Assembly (NCBI GenBank): GCA_002718285.1
Contig: PBAR01000036.1
Coordinates: forward strand, 1-39,832
Source of the DNA: Fidelibacterota bacterium
Lineage (GTDB): Bacteria > Marinisomatota > Marinisomatia > Marinisomatales > UBA1611
Direction: 5' to 3'
Length of the DNA: 39,832 bases
The notes under the pieces are model-generated. The model saw only the letters and a list, made by a program, of their open reading frames with translations. It made no database searches and was not told where the DNA came from. Positions within the stretch are counted from its first letter, which is position 1, and every line of letters begins with the position of its first letter. Both the position numbers and the translations under genes were made by a program. Below, in pieces: positions 17,300-28,600 of this stretch.

Positions 17300-20197
17300 G
17301 TGTATGTCTTTAGCCATAGAGGATTAGCTGGTTTATTTTGTGTTATATATCTGCAAATACTCGCAGATAATGTAGTATACTCCATTCCTTCTTTTTCTAC
17401 TCAATGGGATTCAATCACTGTTTATTTTGATGCCGCAGAAGGTGATCAAGGGCTTATGGGTTTTACTGGTGACATCTGGGCTCATACAGGTGTTATTACC
17501 AACAACAGCACACATCCAGGGGATTGGAAATATGTAAAAACGAACTGGGCGCAGAACACAAATGATACTCAATTAACTCCGTTGGGGAATGACTTGTGGA
17601 TATTGAAAATTGATTTCCCGCATGAATATTATGGTGTCCCTGAAGATGAACAAATCATCAAATTAGCCTTTGTGTTTCGTAATTATGATGGTAGCGAGTC
17701 TGGTAGAGATAATGCAGGTTCTGATATTTTTCTAGATCTCTATGAACCTGGTATAACCACAATTATTTCGGCACCGAAATTAAATTATATTTTTGAAGAT
17801 CCCCGTAGCGAACCAATTTTTAGTTTTCCAAATGAAGATGTGCCGATAGTAATTACTAGTTCATCAATCGGAACCGAACAAATTAACTTGCAGTTATTTC
17901 TGGATGATTCCCTATTCGCTGAATCATCGCTTGACACACTTTTTACTGTAATTGATCTGGATCCTATAAATATTGGGATGCATAAGCTGACAGCAGTATC
18001 AATCGATACAAGTCAAAATTCTGATAGTGTAGATTTTTATTTGATGTCACATGAATATCCGACAATCAATCAGCGTCCTTTTCATATTAATGATGGTATT
18101 AATTATAATTCTGATGGGACTGTTTCATTATCCTTATTTGCTCCTCACAAAGATTTTGTTTATTTGATTGGCGATTTTAATAATTGGATAATAGATGAAA
18201 ACTATTACATGAAAAAAGATTCAGGGGGTATTGATTCAGTTCATTTTTGGATTACCATTGATAATCTGATTTCTGGAACGGAGTATGCGTTTCAGTATGT
18301 GGTTGATGGAGAAATCCGTATTGCAGATCCATATGCAGATAAAGTTCTGGATAGGTGGAATGATCAATATATTTCTGATCAAATTTATTCTGATTTAAAA
18401 CCCTATCCTCATGGAAAAACTGACCATATTGTATCTATTCTAGAAACAGGTCAAGAACCCTATCTTTGGCAGCATAATACTTCATTTTCACGTCCACCGA
18501 AAGAAGAATTAATTATTTATGAGTTGTTAATGCGAGATTTTCTAGAACACCATGATTATACAATGCTTATGGATACATTGAATTATCTTGAAAATTTGGG
18601 AATAAATGCTATTGAACTGTTGCCGGTAAATGAATTTGAAGGGAATTCGAGTTGGGGATATGGTACATCATTTTATTTTGCTGCAGATAAATATTATGGT
18701 TCGAAAGAAACATTAAAATTATTTATTGATGAATGTCATAGAAGAGGAATTGCTGTCATAATGGATATTGTTTTAAATCATACCTACGGTCAGTCACCAT
18801 TTGTCCGTTTGTATAGTGAAGGAGGATATCCAACAGAAGAGAACCCTTGGTATAACACTGAATCTAATTTTTTCAATCCTTTAACCCAATGGGGGCATGA
18901 CTTAGATCATGAAAGCATTCATACACAGATATTAGTTGATCGTATAAATCAATATTGGATAGAATACTATAATATAGATGGATATAGGTTCGATTTTACT
19001 AAGGGTATTGGGAATAATATAAAAGATTCAGATGATCCTTGGGGTAGTAACTATGATAGCGACCGTATACGATTGTTAAAACGTTTGGCAAATGCAATAT
19101 GGGAATATGATTCAACAGTTTATATAATCTTAGAGCATTTTGCAGAGAATTCTGAAGAATTAATTTTGTCTGATTACGGGATGCTCCTTTGGGGAAATTC
19201 AAACTATAATTATGCAGAAGCATCCATGGGCTACCATGCGGATGGAAAATCTGATTTTTCCTGGGGGTATTATGGAAATAGAGGTTGGAGTAATCCTCAT
19301 TTAATAACATATTTTGAAAGTCATGATGAAGAGAGATTGATGTATAAAAATATCTCGTGGGGAAATAATAATGCTACTTATAATATTCGAGAAATATCAA
19401 CATCTCTAAATCGGATGAAAGCCATTGGTGCATTCTTTTTTACTATCCCAGGTCCTAAAATGATTTGGCAATTTGGTGAGCTTGGTTATGACATTAGTAT
19501 TGATGATCCATGTCGTACATGCGAAAAGCCTATTCGTTGGGAATATTTTGAAGATCAACAACGACAAAATCTATATAAAACATATAAAGCCTTGATAGAA
19601 TTAAGAAAGGAATATCCAGTTTTTCATAGTTCAGAAACAAATGTCCAACTTAATGTTGCTGATCCTAATGGAAAAAAGAGAATTAGACTATCGCATGATA
19701 ATATGAAAGCAATAATTATTGGAAATTTTGGAATGGTAGAACAGTCCATAGAGCCATTATTTTATCATTCTGGGATTTGGTATGATTATTTTTTCGGTGA
19801 CAGTCTTTATGTCCAAAATGTGAATGAACAAATAAGCTTATCCCCAGGGGAATTTCGTATATATACTGATAGTTTTATCGAATCACCTGAACAAGGGATT
19901 TTATCTGCTAAAATAGATGAGAATTCTTTTCTGAAGGAATTTACGCTTTATCCAAACTATCCAAATCCTTTTAATCTTGAAACAACAATTATCTTTAGTG
20001 TATCTGAGCATTCCATATCCCAATTACAAATATTTGATGCGCTTGGAAGGTTGGTTGATACTTTAATAGATAAAAAATTGTTTCCTGGAAAATATTCAAT
20101 AAAATGGAATGCTTCTAAATATCCAAGTGGCATTTACTTTTCGGTACTAAAATCAAAGGGGAAAAGTTCTATATCAAAAATGATTTTATTGAAATAA
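17300..20197 (+). CDS. Secreted multidomain alpha-amylase family protein (GH13) with C-terminal sorting domain
   Basis: The start is GTG at 17300, 11 bases after the symporter stop, opening a signal-like segment. Residues ~35-150 are an accessory beta-sandwich (VYFDAAEGDQGLMGFTGDIW) common in marine secreted amylases. Residues ~265-370 are a CBM48-like module (LFAPHKDFVYLIGDFNNW). The GH13 barrel spans ~400-800: MDIVLNHTYG, GYRFDFTKG (nucleophile Asp565), IILEHFAE (acid/base Glu612) and YFESHDEER (Asp676). Residues ~885-965 are a sorting-type domain with FTLYPNYPNPFNLETTI and a GIYFSVLKSKGKSSISKMIL tail. It should cut alpha-glucan outside the cell, feeding the symporter, MalQ and GlgP. It ends the + strand run. 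Confidence 0.9.
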   Translation: MYVFSHRGLAGLFCVIYLQILADNVVYSIPSFSTQWDSITVYFDAAEGDQGLMGFTGDIWAHTGVITNNSTHPGDWKYVKTNWAQNTNDTQLTPLGNDLWILKIDFPHEYYGVPEDEQIIKLAFVFRNYDGSESGRDNAGSDIFLDLYEPGITTIISAPKLNYIFEDPRSEPIFSFPNEDVPIVITSSSIGTEQINLQLFLDDSLFAESSLDTLFTVIDLDPINIGMHKLTAVSIDTSQNSDSVDFYLMSHEYPTINQRPFHINDGINYNSDGTVSLSLFAPHKDFVYLIGDFNNWIIDENYYMKKDSGGIDSVHFWITIDNLISGTEYAFQYVVDGEIRIADPYADKVLDRWNDQYISDQIYSDLKPYPHGKTDHIVSILETGQEPYLWQHNTSFSRPPKEELIIYELLMRDFLEHHDYTMLMDTLNYLENLGINAIELLPVNEFEGNSSWGYGTSFYFAADKYYGSKETLKLFIDECHRRGIAVIMDIVLNHTYGQSPFVRLYSEGGYPTEENPWYNTESNFFNPLTQWGHDLDHESIHTQILVDRINQYWIEYYNIDGYRFDFTKGIGNNIKDSDDPWGSNYDSDRIRLLKRLANAIWEYDSTVYIILEHFAENSEELILSDYGMLLWGNSNYNYAEASMGYHADGKSDFSWGYYGNRGWSNPHLITYFESHDEERLMYKNISWGNNNATYNIREISTSLNRMKAIGAFFFTIPGPKMIWQFGELGYDISIDDPCRTCEKPIRWEYFEDQQRQNLYKTYKALIELRKEYPVFHSSETNVQLNVADPNGKKRIRLSHDNMKAIIIGNFGMVEQSIEPLFYHSGIWYDYFFGDSLYVQNVNEQISLSPGEFRIYTDSFIESPEQGILSAKIDENSFLKEFTLYPNYPNPFNLETTIIFSVSEHSISQLQIFDALGRLVDTLIDKKLFPGKYSIKWNASKYPSGIYFSVLKSKGKSSISKMILLK

Positions 20198-20238
20198 AAT
20201 ATGTAATTGAGGAAACTCATATTTACTTTATTTTTTTT
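20197..20238. terminator. Candidate bidirectional terminator between the two convergent runs
   Basis: Between the amylase stop and the CotH-protein stop lies a perfect 7-bp inverted repeat, AAATATG (20197-20203) and CATATTT (20218-20224), with a 14-base loop. An inner TGAG/CTCA pair sits around a GAAA loop. It is followed on the + strand by eight T (20231-20238) and preceded by an A-rich stretch that would read as T-rich on the - strand. The stem is AT-rich and weak, so this is a positional and structural guess. Confidence 0.4.
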
Positions 20239-23200
20239 ATTTTAAATATATTATCTTTTTTGTGCTTGAGCCAAATAGGGTTTCCATATGAATAAAAAAT
20301 ATGCCTGAACCCGCATATTGTTTATTAGATGGTTTCCAAGTATAGATATGGTTTCCTGGTTGCAAATTTTCTAGGTTAAGTTTTACTATTTCCTGACCCA
20401 GAATATTATAGATTTTTATTGTTCCTAATCCTTTTGTTGCCAGTTGGAAGGGAATAGATACTGCTGGATTAAATGGGTTTGGAAATACTTCCCCTAACTC
20501 AGATTTGTTTGGTATAATATTTCCCCCTATATGACTAAGAATTTCGAATACACTATTTTCAGTACCTGGAGTTCCATAATTTGTTGAAGCATCCCAGGAT
20601 ATTGGTAAAGTGTTGTCCATTTCGGGATTAATCAATTCCAGAGTTGGACCATTTCCATCTGGCCCAACCGGCCAATCTCCCGAATCATCATACTCTAAAG
20701 AATCGATTAAATCGCCAACTTCGTTATAGATACGCACCTGATCTCCTCCGCCGCCAAATCCAAAGTCGAAGGACCCAGTAATATTATTTACTTCTGGGAA
20801 TGATACGGAAAAGTCATTAAAATTTTGAACTAAAACTATAAAACCCAGGGGTTCAATTTCAGTACCATTTGGAATGGAAAAAATATGTGTATCATCTTCA
20901 TCTTTTAAAATCCAACCAGATATATTAGCGAGTGTTTGTTCGGGGTTGTATAGCTCTATCCAGTCTTTAGGATCAAACTCATCACTGGAATTATAATTAA
21001 CCTCATTAATAATTACAGTGGCTGTAGACGGACCAGAGACTTCAAATTCAGCAGTAAGAGAAAAAGGATCTGTTATATCGATCGTAATATTAGAAGAAGA
21101 ATCAGGAAATTCCATCCATCTACTAAATATATATCCTTCATTCGATATTGCCTGCACCTGAAGAGGTATTCCAGGGAAATAATATCCAGACCAGTTTTCT
21201 TCATCAATGGTTATGGAATTTAACTTGATAGTTCCACTTCCAGGAGGCTCAATATTTATATTAACTTGTGCTGCAGATGACAATTCAAATTCATTTTGTA
21301 AATGGATCCTGGCATATGCATACCTATTATTACTGAAAATTCCAATAGTATTAATGTTCCCCTGCCAGTTAATGGTCGAATTAGGCCAGTTCCCGTTATT
21401 ATACCATCTGTTGCGATGATCAGGTATGGCTTCGTTGATAAGATTTACCATCGAATCAAGATGGCTATTTAAATAATCTGGTCTAAATACTGTATTTAAA
21501 AGATCACAATAGATATTAATGAAAGAATATTTAAAATCATTATTTTCCATCATTTTTCTAAATAAAAAAGTACTCCATGGTGGATTTGGCCACCCTGGTC
21601 CATTGCTATCAAGCGCAAAAGCCAATGTATTGTACAGATAAGCATTATTTTCCCATATTCCAAATCCAAAATCAGTATCATACAGTATCCACCGCCACTT
21701 TCCCCCAGCCTGTTTATTTCTCCAGAATTTAATGTTATTTCCTGGCCAATCCCTATTATCGATAAAGATTTGAAATGCCTGATAACTCATATATGAATCA
21801 ATATCTATCCATTGGTTTAAAGCATTATATACTTCCAGTTCGCTCATATTTTGATTGTTTAAGTATTCGAGAAGATTCATGTAATCAGTATTGGTTCCAT
21901 GAACAGCCACTCCAGTTTGCTCAAGAAGGTCAATATTGCTTACGGCTATGTTATGATTTGAGGTTATAAAATGTTCATTCACTTTTTCACGAATATTTAT
22001 AATACCCCAATATTCTCCATTAATATAATGTACTGCAGGTCTATATCGCTGGTGATCAATATCAAGATCATTTGCAAGACTGGTTATAAAACCATCTCTA
22101 AGCATCGTGAATTGCCAATCATTACCTGAATTACGCAGTGTAAATGCTTCATAAGTACCTATATCTGTATTTGGAAATAAATTATATTCAAATTTACTCG
22201 GTCCATAATAATTTCTGGCGTATATCGCTAAGGATTTTTGCGGAAATCCTCGACTCCAACCTCCAAATATTTTCATACCGGCATTTGCTCCATAACTCGT
22301 TCCATCTATTTCCAAAATCTCAAAATGAATTGGTCGTTCCCAATCTTCCCAGAAATTGGCTCCGAAATATGGGAAATTTTCTTCGGCATTAGATCCCTTT
22401 ATATAGATACCTGAACTTTGATCAAATAAATTTTCTGGATCCGTACTAAGAAAAACTGTAGGTAATTGTGGTTGATTATCAAAAATATAGGTTTTGGATT
22501 CAACCTTAGAAGGTAGCCAATCTGCTAAAAAAGATTTTGCCCTTATAACAGTATTCGAATTAATTGGTATGGGGTATTGGTAGAGTTGGGATGAAGATAA
22601 TGGATCTGTATTATCAGTGGTGAATCGGATTTCCGCTTCAGGCTGGTCAGTTGATAGAGAAATATTAATAGTTTCATCATTACTATAGAAGCCTGAAGGT
22701 ATGGAATAGACTGGTTTTGAAAGTGCACCATTATAGCTTGGTGTATTATTGGAAGTCCCTGGTGTCGGTTCACCAAATAAAGACCATACATCATTTTCAA
22801 GGAAACGGCCTCTGGACATATCTGTCGGTATTGTTCCAGTGTAAATGGAGTCTAGAACTATTTCTTGATTATCAGTAAGAACAATTGTTTCACCGCTAGA
22901 TTTGATTTTAAAATTAGTGTGAAAGGATATTATAGGCAGGTTCATATTTTCATTTGGCGGTTGCGCATTTTCCCGCTCTGAATAATATCCTAAAGTTAAG
23001 AATGGAATACAGCTTAGATCAGAGGATGTGGAGTTATAATTATGAACTTCAATGGCAATTATATTATCTCCTTCATTTAATGGGAATTCACTCAAATTAA
23101 TCCAAACTGGTTCTGGAAAACCCCCGGAGTAAATTTCCGCTTCATGTAAACCAGTTGCAGGTTGATTAAAATCCACAACAGTATTTTGAGCTCCCATGTT

Positions 23201-23800
23201 TCTTCTTGCGAATTCATATCCGTTTAGGTAAGCGACATACCCATCATCATAATCCAAATGAAAAAGTAGTTTAGAAACGTTTTCGGGTTCTGGAACTTGG
23301 AATATTTTTTTGATAAAAACCGACATTATACCATTGATATAAGTATTATCATCATTATCGCCATACCCGAATCCACTAGAACCTGTATGCCAGCCACCTA
23401 GATCTGTGTTCATATGTTCCCAATTACTAACTGGTTGGTTTGTGCCAGGCCAGTAAAACCAGTTATCTCCCCAGTCTATAATTGCGTCCCACTGATTTAC
23501 AATATTTGTACGATCTTTATCTGATGCGAAAATAACTAAGTATGCATTAGGTTCAATTGTGAATTCAGGAAACGTCCATTTGTATAATTGTTGTGGATCA
23601 TCAGTGATGCCAAATCCGCTGATATTTATAATTTCTTCCTGGGAGTTGTATAGTTCTATCCAGTCAGGAGTTTCATCGTCCTCATCAAATAGAATTGAAG
23701 CGTTGCTGGAAACAATTTCATTAATTTGAATTGATTGACCAGCTACAATGTCAAATTTAAATAATATAAATAAAAATTTTACTAGCCTTAATATATTCAT
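20237..23800 (-). CDS. Secreted CotH-kinase-like surface protein with lamin-tail domains and sorting tail
   Basis: The 1187-aa protein has a signal peptide (MNILRLVKFLFILFKFDIVA). Domains in order: a lamin-tail domain (INEIVSSNASILF...DWIELYNSQEEIINISGFGI, ~22-100); a beta-sandwich with GDNIIAIEVHNYN (~100-270); a chitobiase-type module (~360-440); a CotH region (~450-790) with FTLRNSGNDW, GIINIREKVNEHF and RWILYDTDFGFG; an InlB-like repeat (~860-930); and a second lamin-tail domain (INEVNYNSSDEF, ~940-1040). A sorting domain (EVFPNPFNPAVSIPF...) ends the protein. CotH proteins are kinase-fold enzymes that phosphorylate proteins in spore coats. Such secreted forms in marine bacteria are uncharacterised. 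As the last gene of a glucan operon it may serve surface attachment or modification. Confidence 0.85.
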   Translation of the reverse strand: MNILRLVKFLFILFKFDIVAGQSIQINEIVSSNASILFDEDDETPDWIELYNSQEEIINISGFGITDDPQQLYKWTFPEFTIEPNAYLVIFASDKDRTNIVNQWDAIIDWGDNWFYWPGTNQPVSNWEHMNTDLGGWHTGSSGFGYGDNDDNTYINGIMSVFIKKIFQVPEPENVSKLLFHLDYDDGYVAYLNGYEFARRNMGAQNTVVDFNQPATGLHEAEIYSGGFPEPVWINLSEFPLNEGDNIIAIEVHNYNSTSSDLSCIPFLTLGYYSERENAQPPNENMNLPIISFHTNFKIKSSGETIVLTDNQEIVLDSIYTGTIPTDMSRGRFLENDVWSLFGEPTPGTSNNTPSYNGALSKPVYSIPSGFYSNDETINISLSTDQPEAEIRFTTDNTDPLSSSQLYQYPIPINSNTVIRAKSFLADWLPSKVESKTYIFDNQPQLPTVFLSTDPENLFDQSSGIYIKGSNAEENFPYFGANFWEDWERPIHFEILEIDGTSYGANAGMKIFGGWSRGFPQKSLAIYARNYYGPSKFEYNLFPNTDIGTYEAFTLRNSGNDWQFTMLRDGFITSLANDLDIDHQRYRPAVHYINGEYWGIINIREKVNEHFITSNHNIAVSNIDLLEQTGVAVHGTNTDYMNLLEYLNNQNMSELEVYNALNQWIDIDSYMSYQAFQIFIDNRDWPGNNIKFWRNKQAGGKWRWILYDTDFGFGIWENNAYLYNTLAFALDSNGPGWPNPPWSTFLFRKMMENNDFKYSFINIYCDLLNTVFRPDYLNSHLDSMVNLINEAIPDHRNRWYNNGNWPNSTINWQGNINTIGIFSNNRYAYARIHLQNEFELSSAAQVNINIEPPGSGTIKLNSITIDEENWSGYYFPGIPLQVQAISNEGYIFSRWMEFPDSSSNITIDITDPFSLTAEFEVSGPSTATVIINEVNYNSSDEFDPKDWIELYNPEQTLANISGWILKDEDDTHIFSIPNGTEIEPLGFIVLVQNFNDFSVSFPEVNNITGSFDFGFGGGGDQVRIYNEVGDLIDSLEYDDSGDWPVGPDGNGPTLELINPEMDNTLPISWDASTNYGTPGTENSVFEILSHIGGNIIPNKSELGEVFPNPFNPAVSIPFQLATKGLGTIKIYNILGQEIVKLNLENLQPGNHIYTWKPSNKQYAGSGIFFIHMETLFGSSTKKIIYLK

Positions 23801-23834
23801 TCAGGAAAATTTAGTTTTAAAAAGTAATTTTCTT

Positions 23835-25691
23835 TTAATCATTATAAATTGATTCAGATTGTAGATTTTCATTTATGTAAATATCACTATAGGTTGCAGC
23901 AGTTAACTGAGAATTGTCATGACTTAAGGTCGCTATACCAAGATAAACGGATTTTCCCCAGTGCTTAATATTTAATTCTCCTGCTTTAAACCATGTATCT
24001 CCCGTTTGTACAAAAAAGAATAAAGATTTATTTGATTTTTTAACTTTTAGCCTAACATTCTCCCAATTAATACGGGGGCCTGATTTGGCCTTCATAGTTT
24101 CACCACTTTTTTCTCTGAAACCAAACTCAGTATTGCCTGTGGGGAATATATTGATTATTCCATGTGCAGAATTTTTATTTAGATTTTTTCGAACCATTAT
24201 CCCGGCTTTAGCATAGTTGTGAGTATTTTTTAGTGAATCTACTTTTAATGAAAAATTGAATTCACCTTCAATTTTTTGATAGATAAATCTAAATTGATCC
24301 GATGAATTCCAAATATCATTCCCTCCACCATAAATGGTCCAACTGTTTTTTTCTATCATTTGCCCTCCTTTGAGTGAATTACCTATATCCTTCACATTCC
24401 ATGGATTTGGTAATGGATCCAATGCAAGAGGTTTCCGTAATGATGGTGGTTTTGGAGGCAGAGAGCTTAATGGGGTTGGATTTTTTTCAGTTGTGAGCCA
24501 GTATCTTAAATCTTCATCAATTTCATAGTCTATTGTACTGAAAGATTTAAACCACTGTATAATGTCTTCTTTTTTTCCAGTCAATAAATTATACTGTATA
24601 AGTTTATTTTTATTCGTAACCATACCCCATGATCCATCACCGATTCCGCCATCCTGATTCAATACTTTATACGACCACATGGTAGCGGGCCAATTTGCAG
24701 ATTCAAAATAATCGTAGTAGCGTCTCATCATTTCACCTCCGCCGGCTTCTTTGATGACAACATTAAACTCACCTACTAATAAAGAGCTTTTGAATGTATC
24801 CATTCTTTGTTTCCATATTGGCAGACCTTGCTGTAAGAATTCAGCATGAACATGCTTTGTAGGAGATCCCCATCCAAAAAAACCAGGATAGAAATGAGCT
24901 GTATAGATTACATTATCAAGAGGAATAGATCTTATATTTTTGTAAAAATCTATTCCATCATAATATCCAGGGAAAATTATAATATGGTTATCACCATTTT
25001 TCCGAATTGTAGTATAACATTTTACTATAACTGATTTTAATTGGTTTTTAGTACCTCCCCAGGGTTCATTTAAAATATCATATGCTGCTACAACTGGATT
25101 ATTTTTATAACGGTCTGAGATACGTTCCCAAAGCCAGACAGTTTGCTCTTGATAGGGTTTTGTAGTAAAAAGTTTATTATAACCTACTTGACCAGAATGA
25201 TCCATGCCGCTCTGTCTCCCAGGAGCACCATGCATGTCTAATATTACATACATGTCTTTTTCTTTGGCCATTTCAATTGCTTTATCTATCCATACCCATG
25301 CATCATTTTTTAGTTGAAATGGTTTATTGTCTGATTTCATTAATATTTTATAATCGAATGGTAAACGTACCGTATTCATTCCAAAAGATTTAATTATATC
25401 AAAATCATTTTCTTGAATCCAATTTGTACGATAGATATCCATCATGCTTTCAGCTTCTTCCATTCCAAATCGGTCCTGCAATATTTTTATAAACTCGTGC
25501 TGATCTGCAATACCTTTATCAGCGTAGCTTAACATCCACATTTCGAGCATAAGCCAGTTGCCCAGATTACATCCTTTTAGATTTACTTTCTCACCAGAAG
25601 GATTTTTTATCACTGTATTATCTAGCCAAAGAATATTCTGGCTATTTAAAATGCCAAATAGTAGAAGTGTCCTATAGAATATTTTTTTCAT
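23835..25691 (-). CDS. Secreted GH5 glucanase, exo-beta-1,3-glucanase-like, with C-terminal beta-sandwich
   Basis: A signal peptide (MKKIFYRTLLLFGILNS) precedes a GH5 barrel. The segments LKGCNLGNWLMLEMWM and DMHGAPGRQSGMDHSG closely resemble fungal/bacterial exo-beta-1,3-glucanases of the Exg1 type (NLGGWLVLEPW, HGAPGSQNGFDNSG). Catalytic residues are Glu209 (YDILNEPW, acid/base) and Glu308 (LLVGEFNVV, nucleophile). After a proline-rich linker (~405-425), residues ~430-610 form a DUF1349/jelly-roll-like domain (WTIYGGGNDIWNSSDQF; GIMVRKNLNKNSAHGI). It probably releases glucose or oligosaccharides from beta-1,3-glucan outside the cytoplasm. It follows the large phosphorylase gene by 2 bases. 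Confidence 0.85.
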   Translation of the reverse strand: MKKIFYRTLLLFGILNSQNILWLDNTVIKNPSGEKVNLKGCNLGNWLMLEMWMLSYADKGIADQHEFIKILQDRFGMEEAESMMDIYRTNWIQENDFDIIKSFGMNTVRLPFDYKILMKSDNKPFQLKNDAWVWIDKAIEMAKEKDMYVILDMHGAPGRQSGMDHSGQVGYNKLFTTKPYQEQTVWLWERISDRYKNNPVVAAYDILNEPWGGTKNQLKSVIVKCYTTIRKNGDNHIIIFPGYYDGIDFYKNIRSIPLDNVIYTAHFYPGFFGWGSPTKHVHAEFLQQGLPIWKQRMDTFKSSLLVGEFNVVIKEAGGGEMMRRYYDYFESANWPATMWSYKVLNQDGGIGDGSWGMVTNKNKLIQYNLLTGKKEDIIQWFKSFSTIDYEIDEDLRYWLTTEKNPTPLSSLPPKPPSLRKPLALDPLPNPWNVKDIGNSLKGGQMIEKNSWTIYGGGNDIWNSSDQFRFIYQKIEGEFNFSLKVDSLKNTHNYAKAGIMVRKNLNKNSAHGIINIFPTGNTEFGFREKSGETMKAKSGPRINWENVRLKVKKSNKSLFFFVQTGDTWFKAGELNIKHWGKSVYLGIATLSHDNSQLTAATYSDIYINENLQSESIYND

Positions 25692-25693
25692 AA

Positions 25694-28600
25694 TTAATTT
25701 TCACCTATTCTATTATAATCCATCAGTATTATATGATTTATAAAAACATCTATCTGTATTATTTTATTTTCCCTATTAAAAATATATCTGCTCTGTTTTT
25801 TTGTTAAAGTATTGCTGTCTATTTTGGTTTTGAGACCATCCTTTAAATACAGTATTATTTTAGATTTTGATTTAGATAATTTATAGACTATTGGAACTTG
25901 GCAAAATGTATATGCTAATTGGCAGTTTTTTATAATCAGATATTTTTTTTCTTGCAATACATTATAATATTCAAATATTCGTTCCAATTCGACAAATTCA
26001 TTTTTTTTCAGTAAGGAAGGATCAAATTTTATACAGCCTTTAAAAATTCTGCAACCAAGTTCACCAAACCTTGTGATTATTTCTTCTTTTACCTGTCCTG
26101 TCATTCCTGGTTGTTGTGCGCCTGAATGAAAAGGCGTATGGGAATAAGGATCATAAGGGAATGCACCGTATTCAATAGGTGTTTTTTCTGCACTAAGCCC
26201 ACCGCGAATATCATAATAAAGCCGAGCTATTTTTTTTACTTTTTCTATTGGTGCATTGTTATCAACTGCGATAAAATAGTTCTCCTGTACTGCAAGAAGT
26301 AGCTTGGATACCATATGCCAGTATATGGAACCCATTCCTTCATATGAGAACATTGTCCCTGATCGGCCTGTGAAGTTGCGATGGTTGAAAACTTTCTCAA
26401 AAATCTCAAGAATTAAATGATAGTCCTGTTTAACCAGGTTTCTATAATTTTCATTATTTATTAGTTGTTCTAATTTATTTTGAACATCGAAAGTATTTCT
26501 TAAATAGGGTCGAAAACGGATTAGCCCGTCAGCATCCTGCTCAATAATATTAATATTATTTTCCTTTAGCATAGTCTCTAACAGTTTGCTTTTTGAGATG
26601 TCCTTTTCGCTAATGATATTTCTTTCCAAAAATGGCATAGTATCTTTTTCTGGATATAGAATAAAGCTGTTCTGATCTTTTCGATAAAGGTTACTCTCAA
26701 AAAGTTTTTCTAATATTTTAATAACTTGATCGATATCATTTTGCTCAGAACTTAATGATGCAACCTGCCCCTCAAGCATGATGGGCAAACATTGGATATC
26801 CAAAGATTTACTTTTATGATCTAGGTTAATAGTATTATACGCATTATAAAATCCACTATCATTCTTATTTAAAAGGATAGTATTGTTCAATTCATTTCTT
26901 GCAATATAGAAAAATTCAATGATTGAATCTAATCCTAGACTGTTTTTTCCACTGTATCCCTTTTCATAAATTTTCATCCTGTACTCTGAAAAGGAAGCCC
27001 CTAACATAGAAATATATTTCATCCTATACTTATTACTTATATTATGCGAACTGTTATTTTCTTGCCATTTTGATAAAAGATTTTTTATAGTATTAAACCA
27101 AATTGTTACTTCTGTGGATACATTGATTTTTGTATGATTCATATCTTTTAATATCAGAATAAAAAAAGAGAGAAATCTTTTTAGATAATATACAGTTACC
27201 ATTGACGTACCATATCCAACTAATGCATTATTTGCATCGTTCCACTCTGGTCTCTGGGTATTAAGCCATATCCCGGCTCCAGGAATCAGATTGCATATTT
27301 TTGCCAGTGTTAGAACTAGAATTTTCTCACAAAGATTTACATGATATACAGTTTCATCGTGATTTAATACAAGTTTACCATCAGATCCTATTTTTTTAGT
27401 TAGTTCCTTAATAATTTTTTCCTGTTCAAAATCAAATTTAATTGTGTTTTTTGGATTCCTGGTTATAGCGTTAAAATCTCTAATTTGGTAGGGTATGTTT
27501 GCATAACTGAAAATTGATTTTACAAATAGATGTTCTATCTTTGAAGAATCATAGTTATGCATATGTTCTAATAATTTTAAAAGATAAATAATTTGATGAT
27601 CATTCCAATAGCCTATGTAACTCCACGTATCATCAGGTTCAATAATCTCCCAGTCTATTCCTTCACTTGTAATCCTGTAGGGATTAAAGCCATCCATTGT
27701 TATCGCATCAAGAAATATGGTGACCATTGATTCCAAGGCAGCTGGATAGCTATATCCTAAAGCTTCCCAATTCTGGAAAATGTCTCTCCAGTTACCTTCA
27801 TAATAGAAGAGTTGATTCCCTTTTTCATCCCGAGTACGTATTTCAAAATGATTCCATGGACGGCTGGGGTCTCCATGTCTTCTCCCTAATTTAAGAGGAA
27901 GGTATTCTCTACATAGTCTTTTTAAAGATGAATCTTCTGTTTGATCTGCAAAATTAATAAGAATTTTTAAGTTTATAACAGATGGTAATTCAGTTATTTC
28001 TTTAGAATATTGCTCAAATATTTGTTTATTTCGTATTCTTAAAAACTTGAGGAAATCTTCTTTTTTTAAATCATAATTGAAAAAAAATACTCCTCCACGT
28101 AATAGATTAAACATAGAGTTCGCTGTATGGTGTAGATCATTAATGACCTTATTTGTACATTGAAATCCGTCAGCAGATCCTACTGCACTATCAAGTAAAA
28201 AATAATTTTTTTTGATACTATCTTCTAGTTTTTTTTCAATCTTCTCAGTATCTAAAATATCCGTTATAATATGGGTTATTTCTGATTGTGATTTATAAAC
28301 ATCAGCAACCGTATACCAATATATTTCATCATTAGGATTTAGCGGTTTTTCAAATTTGGTTAAAAAACATCCTGGCTTACCTTTTACAATATTGTCACCG
28401 CTTATTTCCCCTTGTTCTGAAAAAAGATTAATATCTTTTTCGCATAGGGAAATTTCTTTTTCTCCTTTGTAATGACTCCAAACTATATTGCTGTAGAGTG
28501 ATTCTCCTGGTTCTGGACTATCCATTAGTAATGCATTCATGAAAAATAAAGCACAATCAGCATCTTTCTGGTATTCTGATATTCTATATGCGTTCGCTAA

